Positions 29,592 through 38,222 of a stretch of 64,000 bases of DNA are shown here, in pieces. Each line of letters begins with the position of its first letter. Position 1 is the first letter of the stretch. The notes under the pieces were generated by a model, which saw only the letters and a list, made by a program, of their open reading frames with translations, was not told where the DNA came from and ran no database searches. A program made the translations under genes and the position numbers. The stretch spans positions 62,001-126,000 of the forward strand of contig QKIY01000014.1 of assembly GCA_003250975.1 (NCBI GenBank). The letters are read 5' to 3'. The stretch is from Gammaproteobacteria bacterium. Its GTDB lineage: Bacteria; Pseudomonadota; Gammaproteobacteria; Eutrophobiales; Eutrophobiaceae.

Positions 29592-30053
29592 TTATTTACA
29601 GGCACCCGGCAGATACTTGCTGTCAAGTGAGGTCTGGGCATCCTGACCAAGACCCAGGTCAGTTGAGTTACCACACTCCCACAAGTTACCGTCAGAAGAA
29701 GCCAGAGCATATGTCTGACCCTTGATGTTCGGGTTAACACCGACATTCTTCATGGTAGCCTGGATGATAACAACACCGGCAGTGTCGCGTCCTGTCTGAA
29801 TCGTCAGGAATGAAACATACTTACCGGCAGTGGTTGAACCAATCTGTGTCAGGTGGTTAGGCCAGACACCGTTATCAGCATAAAACTCGGCAAAACCGGT
29901 CTTAAAACCTGAGGACAGACCCACAGCTTCAGTCACCTGCGAACGAGCTGTATAGTCTGAGTAGGAAGGAATCGCGATCGCTGCCAAGATACCGATAATG
30001 GCCACAACGATCATCAATTCGATCAGTGTGAAACCTTTCTGTAATTGCTTCAT
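29592..30053 (-). CDS. pilA: Type IV major pilin
   Basis: 153-residue prepilin, the structural subunit of the type IV pilus. It has the class IVa leader MKQLQKG cut before Phe8 (GFTLIELMIVVAIIG), with Glu5 of the mature protein present, and then a long hydrophobic helix. The globular head ends in a disulfide loop between Cys127 and Cys152 (LWECGNST ... YLPGACK). PilD, encoded near 47.4 kb, would process and methylate it. A ribosome binding site AAAGGAG lies upstream, with a sigma-54-type promoter further up. The Ser/Thr-rich regions GSTTAGKYVS and CGNSTDLG are possible glycan sites; this is inference. Confidence 0.97.
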   Translation of the reverse strand: MKQLQKGFTLIELMIVVAIIGILAAIAIPSYSDYTARSQVTEAVGLSSGFKTGFAEFYADNGVWPNHLTQIGSTTAGKYVSFLTIQTGRDTAGVVIIQATMKNVGVNPNIKGQTYALASSDGNLWECGNSTDLGLGQDAQTSLDSKYLPGACK

Positions 30054-30082
30054 TTTAAGTCTCCTTTGATTTAGCTAAAACT

Positions 30083-30110
30083 AAGGAAAATGGCACTCGC
30101 CATACTCCTT
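30083..30110 (-). other. Hairpin in the pilA 5' untranslated region
   Basis: The pilA leader can fold into a two-part stem: AAGGA pairs with TCCTT at the ends and ATGGC with GCCAT inside, around a four-base loop. It covers an early AAGGAG-T-ATG and lies 30 nt upstream of the pilA start. It may stabilise the abundant pilin mRNA or mask the upstream ATG; no family was recognised. Confidence 0.4.
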
Positions 30111-30175
30111 CGAATTACGCTCATATTGCCAGCCAGTTCGGCTTGACAGTGATTGTAAATTTGCCCTATACCACC

Positions 30176-30191
30176 TGCACTTAATGTGCCA
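30176..30191 (-). promoter_or_regulatory. Sigma-54 promoter of pilA
   Basis: The minus strand reads TGGCAC (30191-30186), five bases, then GTGCA (30180-30176). This matches the sigma-54 -24/-12 consensus TGGCAC-N5-TTGC except for one T-to-G change. Transcription would start near 30165, leaving a leader of about 110 nt before pilA. The neighbouring pilR encodes a sigma-54 activator, which fits the known control of pilA by PilS/PilR. Confidence 0.75.
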
Positions 30192-30262
30192 AATAATATT
30201 TTCCTCAATTTTGAAGGTCTAAGTATATGTTTCTATTATGTTATATGGCAAGTAATATCTCA

Positions 30263-30339
30263 TGACGCAGCAGGTGTAACATCTGTATTTGTGACGAATG
30301 ACGTCATTTTCTGACGTAGACCGTCATGTTAATGTGACG
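30263..30339. promoter_or_regulatory. Cluster of TGACG repeats, possible PilR enhancer
   Basis: Between the pilR stop and the pilA promoter the sequence has TGACG at 30263, 30292, 30299, 30312 and 30335, and the inverse CGTCA at 30302 and 30322. The copies at 30299 and 30302 together form the palindrome TGACGTCA. The cluster lies about 70-150 bp upstream of the -24 element, the usual distance for a sigma-54 enhancer. Binding by PilR is inference. Confidence 0.45.
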
Positions 30340-30350
30340 CATATCTCGTT

Positions 30351-31685
30351 CTAGTCTAGTTCCAGCTTTTCTAGGCGATAGCGCAGTGCCCTGAGGCTTA
30401 TCCCCAGTAATTTTGCCGCGGCTGTCTTGTTCCAACGGGTCTTTTCCAGTGCATCCAGAATCTTCTTCCGCTCGATTTCATCCAGATAACTGTCAAGCGG
30501 GGCAGCTTCCTTGGAAGTAGTTTCTTGAGATTCAGTATCAACTTTCGAATCAGGTAATTGCAAGTCATCCTTGTTAATTATTTTCCCGTTACAGAGAGTC
30601 AGGGCCCTTTCAAGTATATTTTCAAGCTCACGTATATTGCCGGGGAAGGGGTAGGTAAGTAGGGCTGTTCTTGCTGCATCCGATATCTCGGGAGCCTTGA
30701 TGCCGGTTTCCTGCGCCAGTTTCGCCAAAATGAAGTCCGTTAATAAAGGAATATCTTCCTGCCGCTGACGCAGTGGCGGGATTTGCAGTTCTATAACATT
30801 TATCCTGTAAAACAGATCATGACGGAATTTCCCCTCATTGACCATATCAAGCAGATCATTGTGTGTGGCACTGAGGATACGGACATCCACAGGGATTTCG
30901 GCAGCTGCCCCAACCGGACGAATCGATTTTTCCTGAATGGCCCGTAACAGCTTGACCTGCATATGCAATGGCAATTCTGCAACCTCGTCAAAAAACAGGG
31001 TCCCGCCCTGTGCTGCCATAAACAGGCCCTGACTGTCGGATACTGCGCCGGTAAAACTTCCTTTTTTATGGCCAAAAAATTCACTTTCCATCAGATCATG
31101 CGGAATAGCGCCACAATTCACCGGTACAAAGGGTTTGTCGGCCCGTGATCCCTGCTCGTGTATCATCCGAGCCACCAGTTCCTTGCCTGTACCGGATTCA
31201 CCACTGATATAAACAGGTGCCTGGCTCCTTGCCAGCTTGCTAATCGATTCCCTGATATTGGCCATCGACTCACTGGTGCCAATCAGATTGAGTTCAGGTT
31301 CAGGCAGTGTTGTCGTTTCGGAAAGCTTGAGGGCGCTATGAACCAGGGTGCGCAGGGTGGGAAGGTCCACAGGTTTGGTGAGAAAATCAAAAGCCCCGGA
31401 TTTCAGTGCCTGGATAGCCGTCTCCATGCTGCCATGGGCTGTTATAACGGCAACAGGCATATTGGGGTAATGATCCTGGGAATAGGCAACAAAATCCACG
31501 CCATCACCATCCGGGAGACGCATGTCCGTCAGGCAGATACCGAATTTCTGTTCCTTTAAGATCTTCTTTGCCGTAGCCAGATCACCCGCGCAGACACAAT
31601 CGACGTCCATGCGTTTCAGTGTGATATCGAGTAACTCCCTGATATCCGGTTCATCGTCAATGACTAATGCTATTGGCCTGTTCAT
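30351..31685 (-). CDS. pilR: Sigma-54 response regulator PilR
   Basis: 444-residue NtrC-type activator of pilin transcription. The receiver domain has the acidic pair in ALVIDDEPDIRELLD and the phospho-acceptor Asp54 in CLTDMRLPDGDGV. The AAA+ domain has Walker A GESGTGKELVARMIH, a GSFTGA loop that contacts sigma-54, and Walker B GGTLFFDEVAELPL. A Fis-type helix-turn-helix closes the protein (WNKTAAAKLLGISLRALRYR). It directly follows pilS with stop and start abutting (TAAATG). Confidence 0.96.
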   Translation of the reverse strand: MNRPIALVIDDEPDIRELLDITLKRMDVDCVCAGDLATAKKILKEQKFGICLTDMRLPDGDGVDFVAYSQDHYPNMPVAVITAHGSMETAIQALKSGAFDFLTKPVDLPTLRTLVHSALKLSETTTLPEPELNLIGTSESMANIRESISKLARSQAPVYISGESGTGKELVARMIHEQGSRADKPFVPVNCGAIPHDLMESEFFGHKKGSFTGAVSDSQGLFMAAQGGTLFFDEVAELPLHMQVKLLRAIQEKSIRPVGAAAEIPVDVRILSATHNDLLDMVNEGKFRHDLFYRINVIELQIPPLRQRQEDIPLLTDFILAKLAQETGIKAPEISDAARTALLTYPFPGNIRELENILERALTLCNGKIINKDDLQLPDSKVDTESQETTSKEAAPLDSYLDEIERKKILDALEKTRWNKTAAAKLLGISLRALRYRLEKLELD

Positions 31686-33299
31686 TTAATTAACCAGATT
31701 ATGCTGCTTTTCAATATGGGCAAACTGGATACGAAAACAGCAGCCGTTTTCCGTGTTTCCCTGTAGAGTCAGGCTGGCCTGATTCGCCTCACAGAGTTCC
31801 CTAGCAATATACAGCCCCAGACCGGTTCCCCCAGAATTTGTTGTAAAAAATGGTTCAAATAAATGTTGCCTATTATCATCGGGTATACCCGGTCCATGGT
31901 CAATAATATCAATATAGACCCTGTCTGAATCTTTTTTTATACCGCACCTGATTTCCGCCAGCGGATCCCCCTCCCCGTGGCGAATAGCATTTTCAACGAG
32001 ATTCGATACGACCTGAAACAACTGATCTGGATCAACCTTGATTTGTAGTTCCTCTGATTCTATTGAACAGGTGATATCTCCGGCTGATAAATTGTGGCTT
32101 ATGATAAATTCATTCACAAAATTATCCAGCCAATCCGACACCTTTACCACCTGGAGGTTGGCTACACGCCTGCGGCTGATGTCCTGTACATTCTTGATAA
32201 TGGTATTTACACGCCGTGACTGATCCGTAATTATCTGTACCAGCCTAGAATTCTCCGGTGTTACCTCTCCGGACTCCGATAACAATTGCCCCGCATGCAT
32301 GATTGCTCCCAGAGGATTTCTGACCTCATGGGCAATACTGGCAGCCAAACGCCCCAACGAGGCCAGCTTCATATGCTGCGCGCGCTGACGCATCAGACCG
32401 AGATCCTCAATAAAGACAAGTATGCCGAATTTTGTGCCCGGGACCAGCTGGGTAAATGATAACTGGATGTCTATATCACCTGCTGGTGAAGTCAGTATAG
32501 CTATACGATCACCCCCGCCCTGTAACCAGTCATTAAGTTTCACGGCGATATCGGGTGCAACCTGTTCAAGGCGTTTATTTTTGACCTCTTCTGTCATGCC
32601 TAGCAATAAACATCCGGACTCATTGATCAGGCGAATTATCAACTGATTATCAAGTACCATGATACCAGCCCGCATCCGCTGGACGATGAACTCATTCAGC
32701 TGTGCCAGACTTTCAAGATCTATGGCATGCTGGATGGCCAGCGCTTCGCTTTTTTCTACACGTGATGCTAGCAGTCTGCCAAGAATGGCTGTGATGAAAA
32801 AAGTGACCCCCAGAAAACCAGCATGGATATAGTTCGGTTCCTGGCCTTCCCTGAAAAATTGGACATTAAGCTCCTGTACTAAGATAAGTAGTGACGCAAT
32901 TGCTGCATACAAAATGGCTATTCTGCCTGACTTCAGGATACTGCCGCCTGCAATTGCAATGACGAGCAACATGCCGAAACCGCTACTTAGTCCATTGCTG
33001 GCGTACATCAAGAGTCCTATTGCAATGATATCTGCTAGAACATGTATATTGACCTGTGTGCTAAAGCGGGGGATTTTTATATGAATGGTCCAGGCAAATA
33101 CTCCGGCGAGAACAAGATAACCATGTATGGTGGCTGAAAAAAGGGCCTCATTATATATACCCAGCGGTGATGGCAGTTGCCCGATCCATATCAGAGAGAT
33201 AAACAGCAAGCACAGGAGAATGCGATAGAGATTAAAGAACCGTAGTGCACGCCAGTTCATATCACCCAGTTCAATATGATCTTCTGTCAGATGTTTCAT
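31686..33299 (-). CDS. pilS: Sensor histidine kinase PilS
   Basis: 537 residues. About six N-terminal membrane helices span residues 25-190, as in PilS that senses pilin in the inner membrane. A PAS-like segment follows (QRMRAGIMVLDNQLIIRLIN). The phosphorylated His lies in LAASIAHEVRNPLGAIMHAG, and the ATP-binding domain shows NLVENAIRHGEGDPLAEIRC, DIIDHGPGIPDDNRQ and FFTTNSGGTGLGLYIAREL. It would phosphorylate PilR. Its ATG overlaps the PP0621-type gene by four bases. Confidence 0.95.
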   Translation of the reverse strand: MKHLTEDHIELGDMNWRALRFFNLYRILLCLLFISLIWIGQLPSPLGIYNEALFSATIHGYLVLAGVFAWTIHIKIPRFSTQVNIHVLADIIAIGLLMYASNGLSSGFGMLLVIAIAGGSILKSGRIAILYAAIASLLILVQELNVQFFREGQEPNYIHAGFLGVTFFITAILGRLLASRVEKSEALAIQHAIDLESLAQLNEFIVQRMRAGIMVLDNQLIIRLINESGCLLLGMTEEVKNKRLEQVAPDIAVKLNDWLQGGGDRIAILTSPAGDIDIQLSFTQLVPGTKFGILVFIEDLGLMRQRAQHMKLASLGRLAASIAHEVRNPLGAIMHAGQLLSESGEVTPENSRLVQIITDQSRRVNTIIKNVQDISRRRVANLQVVKVSDWLDNFVNEFIISHNLSAGDITCSIESEELQIKVDPDQLFQVVSNLVENAIRHGEGDPLAEIRCGIKKDSDRVYIDIIDHGPGIPDDNRQHLFEPFFTTNSGGTGLGLYIARELCEANQASLTLQGNTENGCCFRIQFAHIEKQHNLVN

Positions 33300-33529
33300 T
33301 GGCGGGACTTTTGCTTGTAGGCCTTGTAATGCAATTCATCACAAAAAAACATATCGCCACTTCTATAGGCATCATCCCTGTCTATATATGTCTCACAATA
33401 GCTGCAACGGACGGTTGGCACACGCTTTTCCTTGCCTGTATGATTGGCATAGCCTTGTTTCATCCATCTATAAATCCTGAACAGTAACCATATCAGACAA
33501 AGTAAGATCAGAAGCCGGGTCAGGATCAT
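33296..33529 (-). CDS. PP0621 family small membrane protein
   Basis: 77 residues: one N-terminal membrane helix (MILTRLLILLCLIWLLFRIY), a basic segment, and a small cysteine motif VRCSYCETYIDRDDAYRSGD followed by MFFCDELHYKAY. The CxxC...C pattern suggests a zinc ribbon. The same small gene precedes pilS in pseudomonads, from memory. The function is unknown. Translationally coupled to pilS (ATGA). Confidence 0.85.
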   Translation of the reverse strand: MILTRLLILLCLIWLLFRIYRWMKQGYANHTGKEKRVPTVRCSYCETYIDRDDAYRSGDMFFCDELHYKAYKQKSRQ

Positions 33530-33684
33530 TGTCTATATCTCAATAAGAGCAAGCTGGAATATATTATAACTTTAAACATAATAATCATATGGACCGGGCT
33601 TGTTCATAACAACTGAAAATCTGTGTATGCTAACGATAACACATACCGACCTGATTAAATTATATTGAATTAACGGAAAGGACT

Positions 33685-34854
33685 ATGAATCTACACGAAT
33701 ATCAGGCCAAAAAACTCTTCATTGAATACGATATCCCTGTTCCTCCTGGATATCCTGCTCATTCAGTCAAAGAGGCCCTGCGGCATGCCTCTGAACTCCG
33801 GGGAGACGGCTGGGTTATCAAGGCCCAGGTCCATGCCGGCGGCAGGGGCAAAGCCGGCGGAGTTAAACTTGCCCATTCAACTGAAGAAGTCGAGACCCTG
33901 GTCCGAACAATATTAGGAACCCGGCTTGTTACCAAACAATCCGCTCCGGATGGCCAGCCAGTCAACTGTGTGCTGGTCCAAAGCATGGTAGAAATCAAGA
34001 AAGAATTTTACCTTGGTCTTTTGGTGGACAGAGCATCGAGAAGGGTTGCCATTATTGCGTCCGCTGCCGGTGGCATGGACATTGAGGAAGTGGCCGCGAC
34101 ACACCCTGAAAAAATACTAAGTATTATTGTCGATCCAATCCTCGGTATTCAGGGTTTCCAGACCCGCCGCATATCCTACCTGCTAGGTTTGGATAGCAAG
34201 CAACAGCAACAGCTCGACAAGATTATCCGAGCGCTCTATCAGCTGTTCCTGGACAAGGACCTGAGCCTGATTGAAATCAACCCGTTGATAATTAGCGATG
34301 AAGGCAAGCTCCAGGCATTAGATGCGAAGATCTCAATCGATGACAATGCCTTGTTCCGTCAACCCAACCTAGAAGAATGGCATGACCCTTCACAAGAGGA
34401 TGAAAAGGAAAGCCTGGCCAAACGCTATGACCTTAATTATGTAACACTGGACGGCAACATTGCCTGCATGGTAAATGGCGCAGGACTGGCCATGGCAACC
34501 ATGGACATCATCAAACTCTTTGGCGGTGAGCCTGCCAATTTCCTGGATGTCGGCGGCGGTGCAACGGCTGGGAGGGTGGCCGAGGCCTTCAAGCTGATCG
34601 TGTCTGACAGCAATGTGAGGGCCATCCTGGTCAATATTTTTGGTGGCATCGTCCGCTGTGATCTGATAGCAGAAGGAATTATCAAGGCAGTAGAGGAAGT
34701 CGGGGTTGAAGTGCCCGTCGTGGTCAGGCTTGAGGGCACCAACGTAGATGAGGGGAAAAAACTGCTGGCTGAAAGCAAACTGAAAATTAAAATTGCGGAT
34801 AATCTGGCTGATGCGGCTGCCAAGGTCGTGGCTGCTGCAAAGGAAGTATACTGA
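33685..34854 (+). CDS. sucC: Succinyl-CoA synthetase (ADP-forming) beta subunit
   Basis: 389-residue ATP-grasp subunit of the TCA-cycle enzyme that makes ATP or GTP from succinyl-CoA. It begins [20 protein letters not shown] and shows [20 protein letters not shown] for nucleotide binding, [15 protein letters not shown] for metal binding, and [20 protein letters not shown] for the subunit interface. A GGAAAGGAC ribosome binding site precedes the ATG. It overlaps sucD by one base (TGATG). The genes are not next to the rest of the TCA operon here. Confidence 0.98.
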   Translation: MNLHEYQAKKLFIEYDIPVPPGYPAHSVKEALRHASELRGDGWVIKAQVHAGGRGKAGGVKLAHSTEEVETLVRTILGTRLVTKQSAPDGQPVNCVLVQSMVEIKKEFYLGLLVDRASRRVAIIASAAGGMDIEEVAATHPEKILSIIVDPILGIQGFQTRRISYLLGLDSKQQQQLDKIIRALYQLFLDKDLSLIEINPLIISDEGKLQALDAKISIDDNALFRQPNLEEWHDPSQEDEKESLAKRYDLNYVTLDGNIACMVNGAGLAMATMDIIKLFGGEPANFLDVGGGATAGRVAEAFKLIVSDSNVRAILVNIFGGIVRCDLIAEGIIKAVEEVGVEVPVVVRLEGTNVDEGKKLLAESKLKIKIADNLADAAAKVVAAAKEVY

Positions 34855-35723
34855 TGGCAATAATGATCGATAATAATACTAAACTGATAGTTCAGGGTTT
34901 TACCGGCAAGCAAGGTACTTTCCACGCACAACAGGCCATAGAATACGGCACCCAGGTCGTCGGCGGCATTACACCGGGACGCGGTGGTGAAATGCATCTG
35001 GATCGACCAGTCTTTAACACGGTTCATGAGGCTGTTACCGAAACCGGTGCAAATGCCAGCATGATCATGGTCCCCCCGCTGTTTGCAGCAGAATCAATAG
35101 TCGAAGCCATTGATGCGGGCATTGAGATTATTGTCTGTATTACAGAAGGGATACCGGTACTGGACATGCTGAAAGTCAGGGCCTATCTGGAACGATTTCC
35201 CACGGTCAGGCTGATCGGACCTAATTGTCCCGGTATTATTAGCCCTGGACAGTGTAAAATTGGCATCATGCCCGGGAATATTCACCAACCAGGGAGTATC
35301 GGCATAGTCTCCCGGTCAGGAACCCTGACCTACGAGGCCGTTCATCAAACAACCATCAACGGGCTGGGTCAAAGTACCTGCGTTGGCATCGGGGGCGATC
35401 CTATACATGGTATGGATTTCACTGATTGTCTAGCCCTGTTTCAGGATGATCCGGATACGAAAGGCATTATCATGGTGGGTGAGATCGGTGGCACGGCAGA
35501 AGAGGAAGCGGCTGAGTTTATAAAACAACATATCACCAAGCCGGTCATCGGTTATATCGCCGGCGTAACGGCCCCGCCCGGCAAGCGCATGGGCCATGCC
35601 GGGGCCATTATCTCGGGCGGCAAGGGAACAGCAAATGATAAATACACCGCACTAGAAGCAGCCAACGTGATAACCGTGCGTTCACCTGCCGAACTCGGTT
35701 CGGCTATGCTGAAAAAGCTTTAA
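34854..35723 (+). CDS. sucD: Succinyl-CoA synthetase (ADP-forming) alpha subunit
   Basis: 289-residue CoA-binding and catalytic subunit. The N-terminal Rossmann domain contains [20 protein letters not shown] and [18 protein letters not shown]. The phosphorylated His is in [20 protein letters not shown] near residue 247, and the interface segment [15 protein letters not shown] is present. Cotranscribed with sucC; the start overlaps its stop. Confidence 0.98.
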   Translation: MAIMIDNNTKLIVQGFTGKQGTFHAQQAIEYGTQVVGGITPGRGGEMHLDRPVFNTVHEAVTETGANASMIMVPPLFAAESIVEAIDAGIEIIVCITEGIPVLDMLKVRAYLERFPTVRLIGPNCPGIISPGQCKIGIMPGNIHQPGSIGIVSRSGTLTYEAVHQTTINGLGQSTCVGIGGDPIHGMDFTDCLALFQDDPDTKGIIMVGEIGGTAEEEAAEFIKQHITKPVIGYIAGVTAPPGKRMGHAGAIISGGKGTANDKYTALEAANVITVRSPAELGSAMLKKL

Positions 35724-35729
35724 TTTTTT

Positions 35730-37340
35730 ATGCGTATTGCACTTGCACAACTCAACTTTCTGGTAGGTGACATTCAGGGCAATACGAAAAAAATTATTCA
35801 GGCAATCAACGATGCCCGGGGTAAACACAATGCCGATGTCATTGCCTTCCCTGAGCTTTCCATTACAAGCTATCCGCCTGAAGATCTGCTTTACCGGCCA
35901 GCGCTCTATCCGGCGATAGACAGGGCGCTTGAGGAGATCAGCGAACACTCACATGACATCGATCTTATCATCGGTTATCCGGAAAAGGTTGATAACAAGC
36001 TCTTTAACACCTGTGCTCATCTTTCAGCCGGAAAAATACAACACCGCTACCATAAGCAGGAACTGCCCAATTACAGTGTTTTTGATGAGAAACGTTACTT
36101 TCAACCGGGCTCGGACAGCTGTGTATTCGATTTGAAAGGCGTACCGGTCGCCCTCAGCATATGTGAAGATATCTGGGGCAAATCGGTATGTGGCCAGGCC
36201 AGCAAGGACGGTGCACGCTTGATATTCAATATCAACGCCTCCCCGTATCACACCAATAAAATTGAATTGCGCAAGCAGGTGTTGCATCAACGTGTCACTG
36301 AATCAGGATTGGGTATTATCTATACCAACCTGATAGGTGGACAGGACGAACTCGTCTTTGATGGTGCCTCAATGGCTATGGATTCTTCGGGGGAAATTTG
36401 CCTGCTGGCACCCGAATTCGAGGAAGGTCTATTTGTTCTTGATTACACGGATGGCACCATGACGAGCTGCGAGAAAACTCCTGCCAGGCTGCTTGAAAAA
36501 CATGAAGCAATTTACAGGGCATTGGTCCTTGGTGTCAGGGACTATGCCTATAAAAATGGTTTTGAGGGCGCCATCATTGGTCTTTCTGGGGGGATTGATT
36601 CTGCATTAACAATCTGCATAGCTGTAGATGCCCTGGGCGCGGAAAACATTACGGCAGTACTCATGCCTTCGAGATACACATCATCGATGAGCATGGAAGA
36701 TGCAACCGAGATGTGTCATCTGCTAGGCATCAAGTCCCATACGGTTTCAATCGAGCCGCCGTTTAAGGCATTTACCTCTCAGCTCGAGCCGGTGTTTACC
36801 GGATATACAAAGACTAATACCACCGAAGAGAACATTCAGGCCCGCTGCCGCGGCATAATTCTCATGGCAATCTCCAACAAGACCGGCAAACTGGTGCTGA
36901 CTACCGGCAACAAGAGTGAGATGTCGGTAGGCTATGCCACACTGTACGGAGACATGGCAGGCGGTTTTGCACCATTGAAGGATATACCGAAAACCATGGT
37001 CTATGAATTGAGTAATTGGCGCAACACTGAGTCAAGGATGATCCCACAGCGCATTATTGACCGACCCCCTTCGGCCGAACTGCGTAAAAACCAGATTGAC
37101 CAGGACACCCTGCCTCCTTATGAAATACTGGATCCCATCCTCGAACGTTACATTGAACAGGATCAAAGCCCGGAAGAAATCGTGGGAGCAGGTTTTGACA
37201 GTGCTATGGTCGAGAAAGTCGTCAGTATGATAGACCGCAATGAGTATAAACGGCGGCAGGTGGCACCGGGGGTCCGGATTTCACAACGTGCGTTTGGCCG
37301 GGATAGGCGCTACCCGATTACTTCTGGCTACCGTGAGTAA
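35730..37340 (+). CDS. nadE: Glutamine-dependent NAD+ synthetase
   Basis: 536-residue two-domain enzyme that amidates deamido-NAD. The N-terminal nitrilase-type glutaminase domain has Glu in FPELSITSYPPEDLL, Lys in RYHKQELPNYSVFDEK and Cys in VALSICEDIWGKSV (~145). The C-terminal synthetase domain has the PP-loop IGLSGGIDSALTICIAVDAL near residue 283 and TTGNKSEMSVGYATLYGDMA. It begins 6 nt after sucD, so it is probably cotranscribed. Ends 6 nt from the convergent bamD. Confidence 0.97.
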   Translation: MRIALAQLNFLVGDIQGNTKKIIQAINDARGKHNADVIAFPELSITSYPPEDLLYRPALYPAIDRALEEISEHSHDIDLIIGYPEKVDNKLFNTCAHLSAGKIQHRYHKQELPNYSVFDEKRYFQPGSDSCVFDLKGVPVALSICEDIWGKSVCGQASKDGARLIFNINASPYHTNKIELRKQVLHQRVTESGLGIIYTNLIGGQDELVFDGASMAMDSSGEICLLAPEFEEGLFVLDYTDGTMTSCEKTPARLLEKHEAIYRALVLGVRDYAYKNGFEGAIIGLSGGIDSALTICIAVDALGAENITAVLMPSRYTSSMSMEDATEMCHLLGIKSHTVSIEPPFKAFTSQLEPVFTGYTKTNTTEENIQARCRGIILMAISNKTGKLVLTTGNKSEMSVGYATLYGDMAGGFAPLKDIPKTMVYELSNWRNTESRMIPQRIIDRPPSAELRKNQIDQDTLPPYEILDPILERYIEQDQSPEEIVGAGFDSAMVEKVVSMIDRNEYKRRQVAPGVRISQRAFGRDRRYPITSGYRE

Positions 37341-37346
37341 ATATTT

Positions 37347-38123
37347 CTAACGCACGACTATGCGGCGTACTTCAAACAGGCCGGGATGATTTGGAAAGTT
37401 TAGTTCCAGCACCCGCAGGGCATCTTCGGCCAGATCATCCATCTCTAGGATCTTGTATGCCTTGGCCATTATAACCAGAGCATCCGGGACGGACGGAGTC
37501 CGAGGATATTTTTCTATGACGTACGTGGCGCGGTTGGCTGCTGCAATGAATGCACTGCGCCGCATATAATATTTGGCGACGTTGATTTCATATTCTGCAA
37601 GTACATTACGCAAATAAACCATCCGCTTTTTGGCGTCCTGCGCATAGATGCTGTTAGGGAAAAGGCGGATCAACTCCGCAAAGTCCTGAAACGCAAATAG
37701 TGCCGAACTGGAATCGCGCTGCGTTTCATCCAGGGGTAGAAACCGCTTAGTAAAAGTCCAGCTGCGATTAAAATTGGCAAGTCCCTTGATATAGTAGGCA
37801 TAATCCACATGTGGATTCTGCGGATAAAGCTTTATAAAGCGCTGGGCGGCCGATATGGATGAATCTGGTTCATCCGCCTTGAAATGCGCATAGGCCAGGT
37901 CCAGCAAGGCTTGCTGTCCGTAAACCCCAAAGGGGAAACGGCCCTCCAGTTTCTCATAGAGTTCAACCGCCTTTTCGTAATTGCCCGAATCCAGGGCCCC
38001 TCTGGCCTCGGCATAGAGTTGCTCGGCGGTCATACCTTCGGTCAGGTCTTCCTTTTCACCAAAGAAGGAGCAGGCCGACAATGTAAGGAACAAGGGGATA
38101 AAAAGAAGTACTCTGTACATCAT
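37347..38123 (-). CDS. bamD: Outer membrane assembly lipoprotein BamD
   Basis: 258-residue essential lipoprotein of the BAM complex that inserts outer-membrane beta barrels. The signal peptide ends with a lipobox (FLTLSAC, Cys18). The mature part carries five TPR-like repeats: AEQLYAEARGALDSGNYEKA, GVYGQQALLDLAYAHFKADE, ALFAFQDFAELIRLFPNSIY, FIAAANRATYVIEKYPRTPS and DALVIMAKAYKILEMDDLAE. Divergent from rluD, as is usual in gammaproteobacteria. Confidence 0.96.
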   Translation of the reverse strand: MMYRVLLFIPLFLTLSACSFFGEKEDLTEGMTAEQLYAEARGALDSGNYEKAVELYEKLEGRFPFGVYGQQALLDLAYAHFKADEPDSSISAAQRFIKLYPQNPHVDYAYYIKGLANFNRSWTFTKRFLPLDETQRDSSSALFAFQDFAELIRLFPNSIYAQDAKKRMVYLRNVLAEYEINVAKYYMRRSAFIAAANRATYVIEKYPRTPSVPDALVIMAKAYKILEMDDLAEDALRVLELNFPNHPGLFEVRRIVVR

Positions 38124-38222
38124 CTTGCAGGTGGTTTTAGATGGAGTCCGGTTACTGAAATCATCGATTTACATCGCTCAATTTTTAATAATACCGCTTA
38201 TACCCAAGCTACGCATATAATT

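Noticed and set aside
18239..30053. Calling the glycan locus a horizontally acquired island because it is AT-rich
   Set aside because: secA, argJ and zapD in the same window are equally AT-rich, no integrase, tRNA or direct repeats flank the locus, and both ends join core genes (suhB, pilA). Transfer remains possible but is not shown.
37884..38222. In-frame extension upstream of rluD (113 codons)
   Set aside because: It covers the bamD N-terminal coding region on the other strand and does not match the RluD family start; the ATG at 38223 fits.
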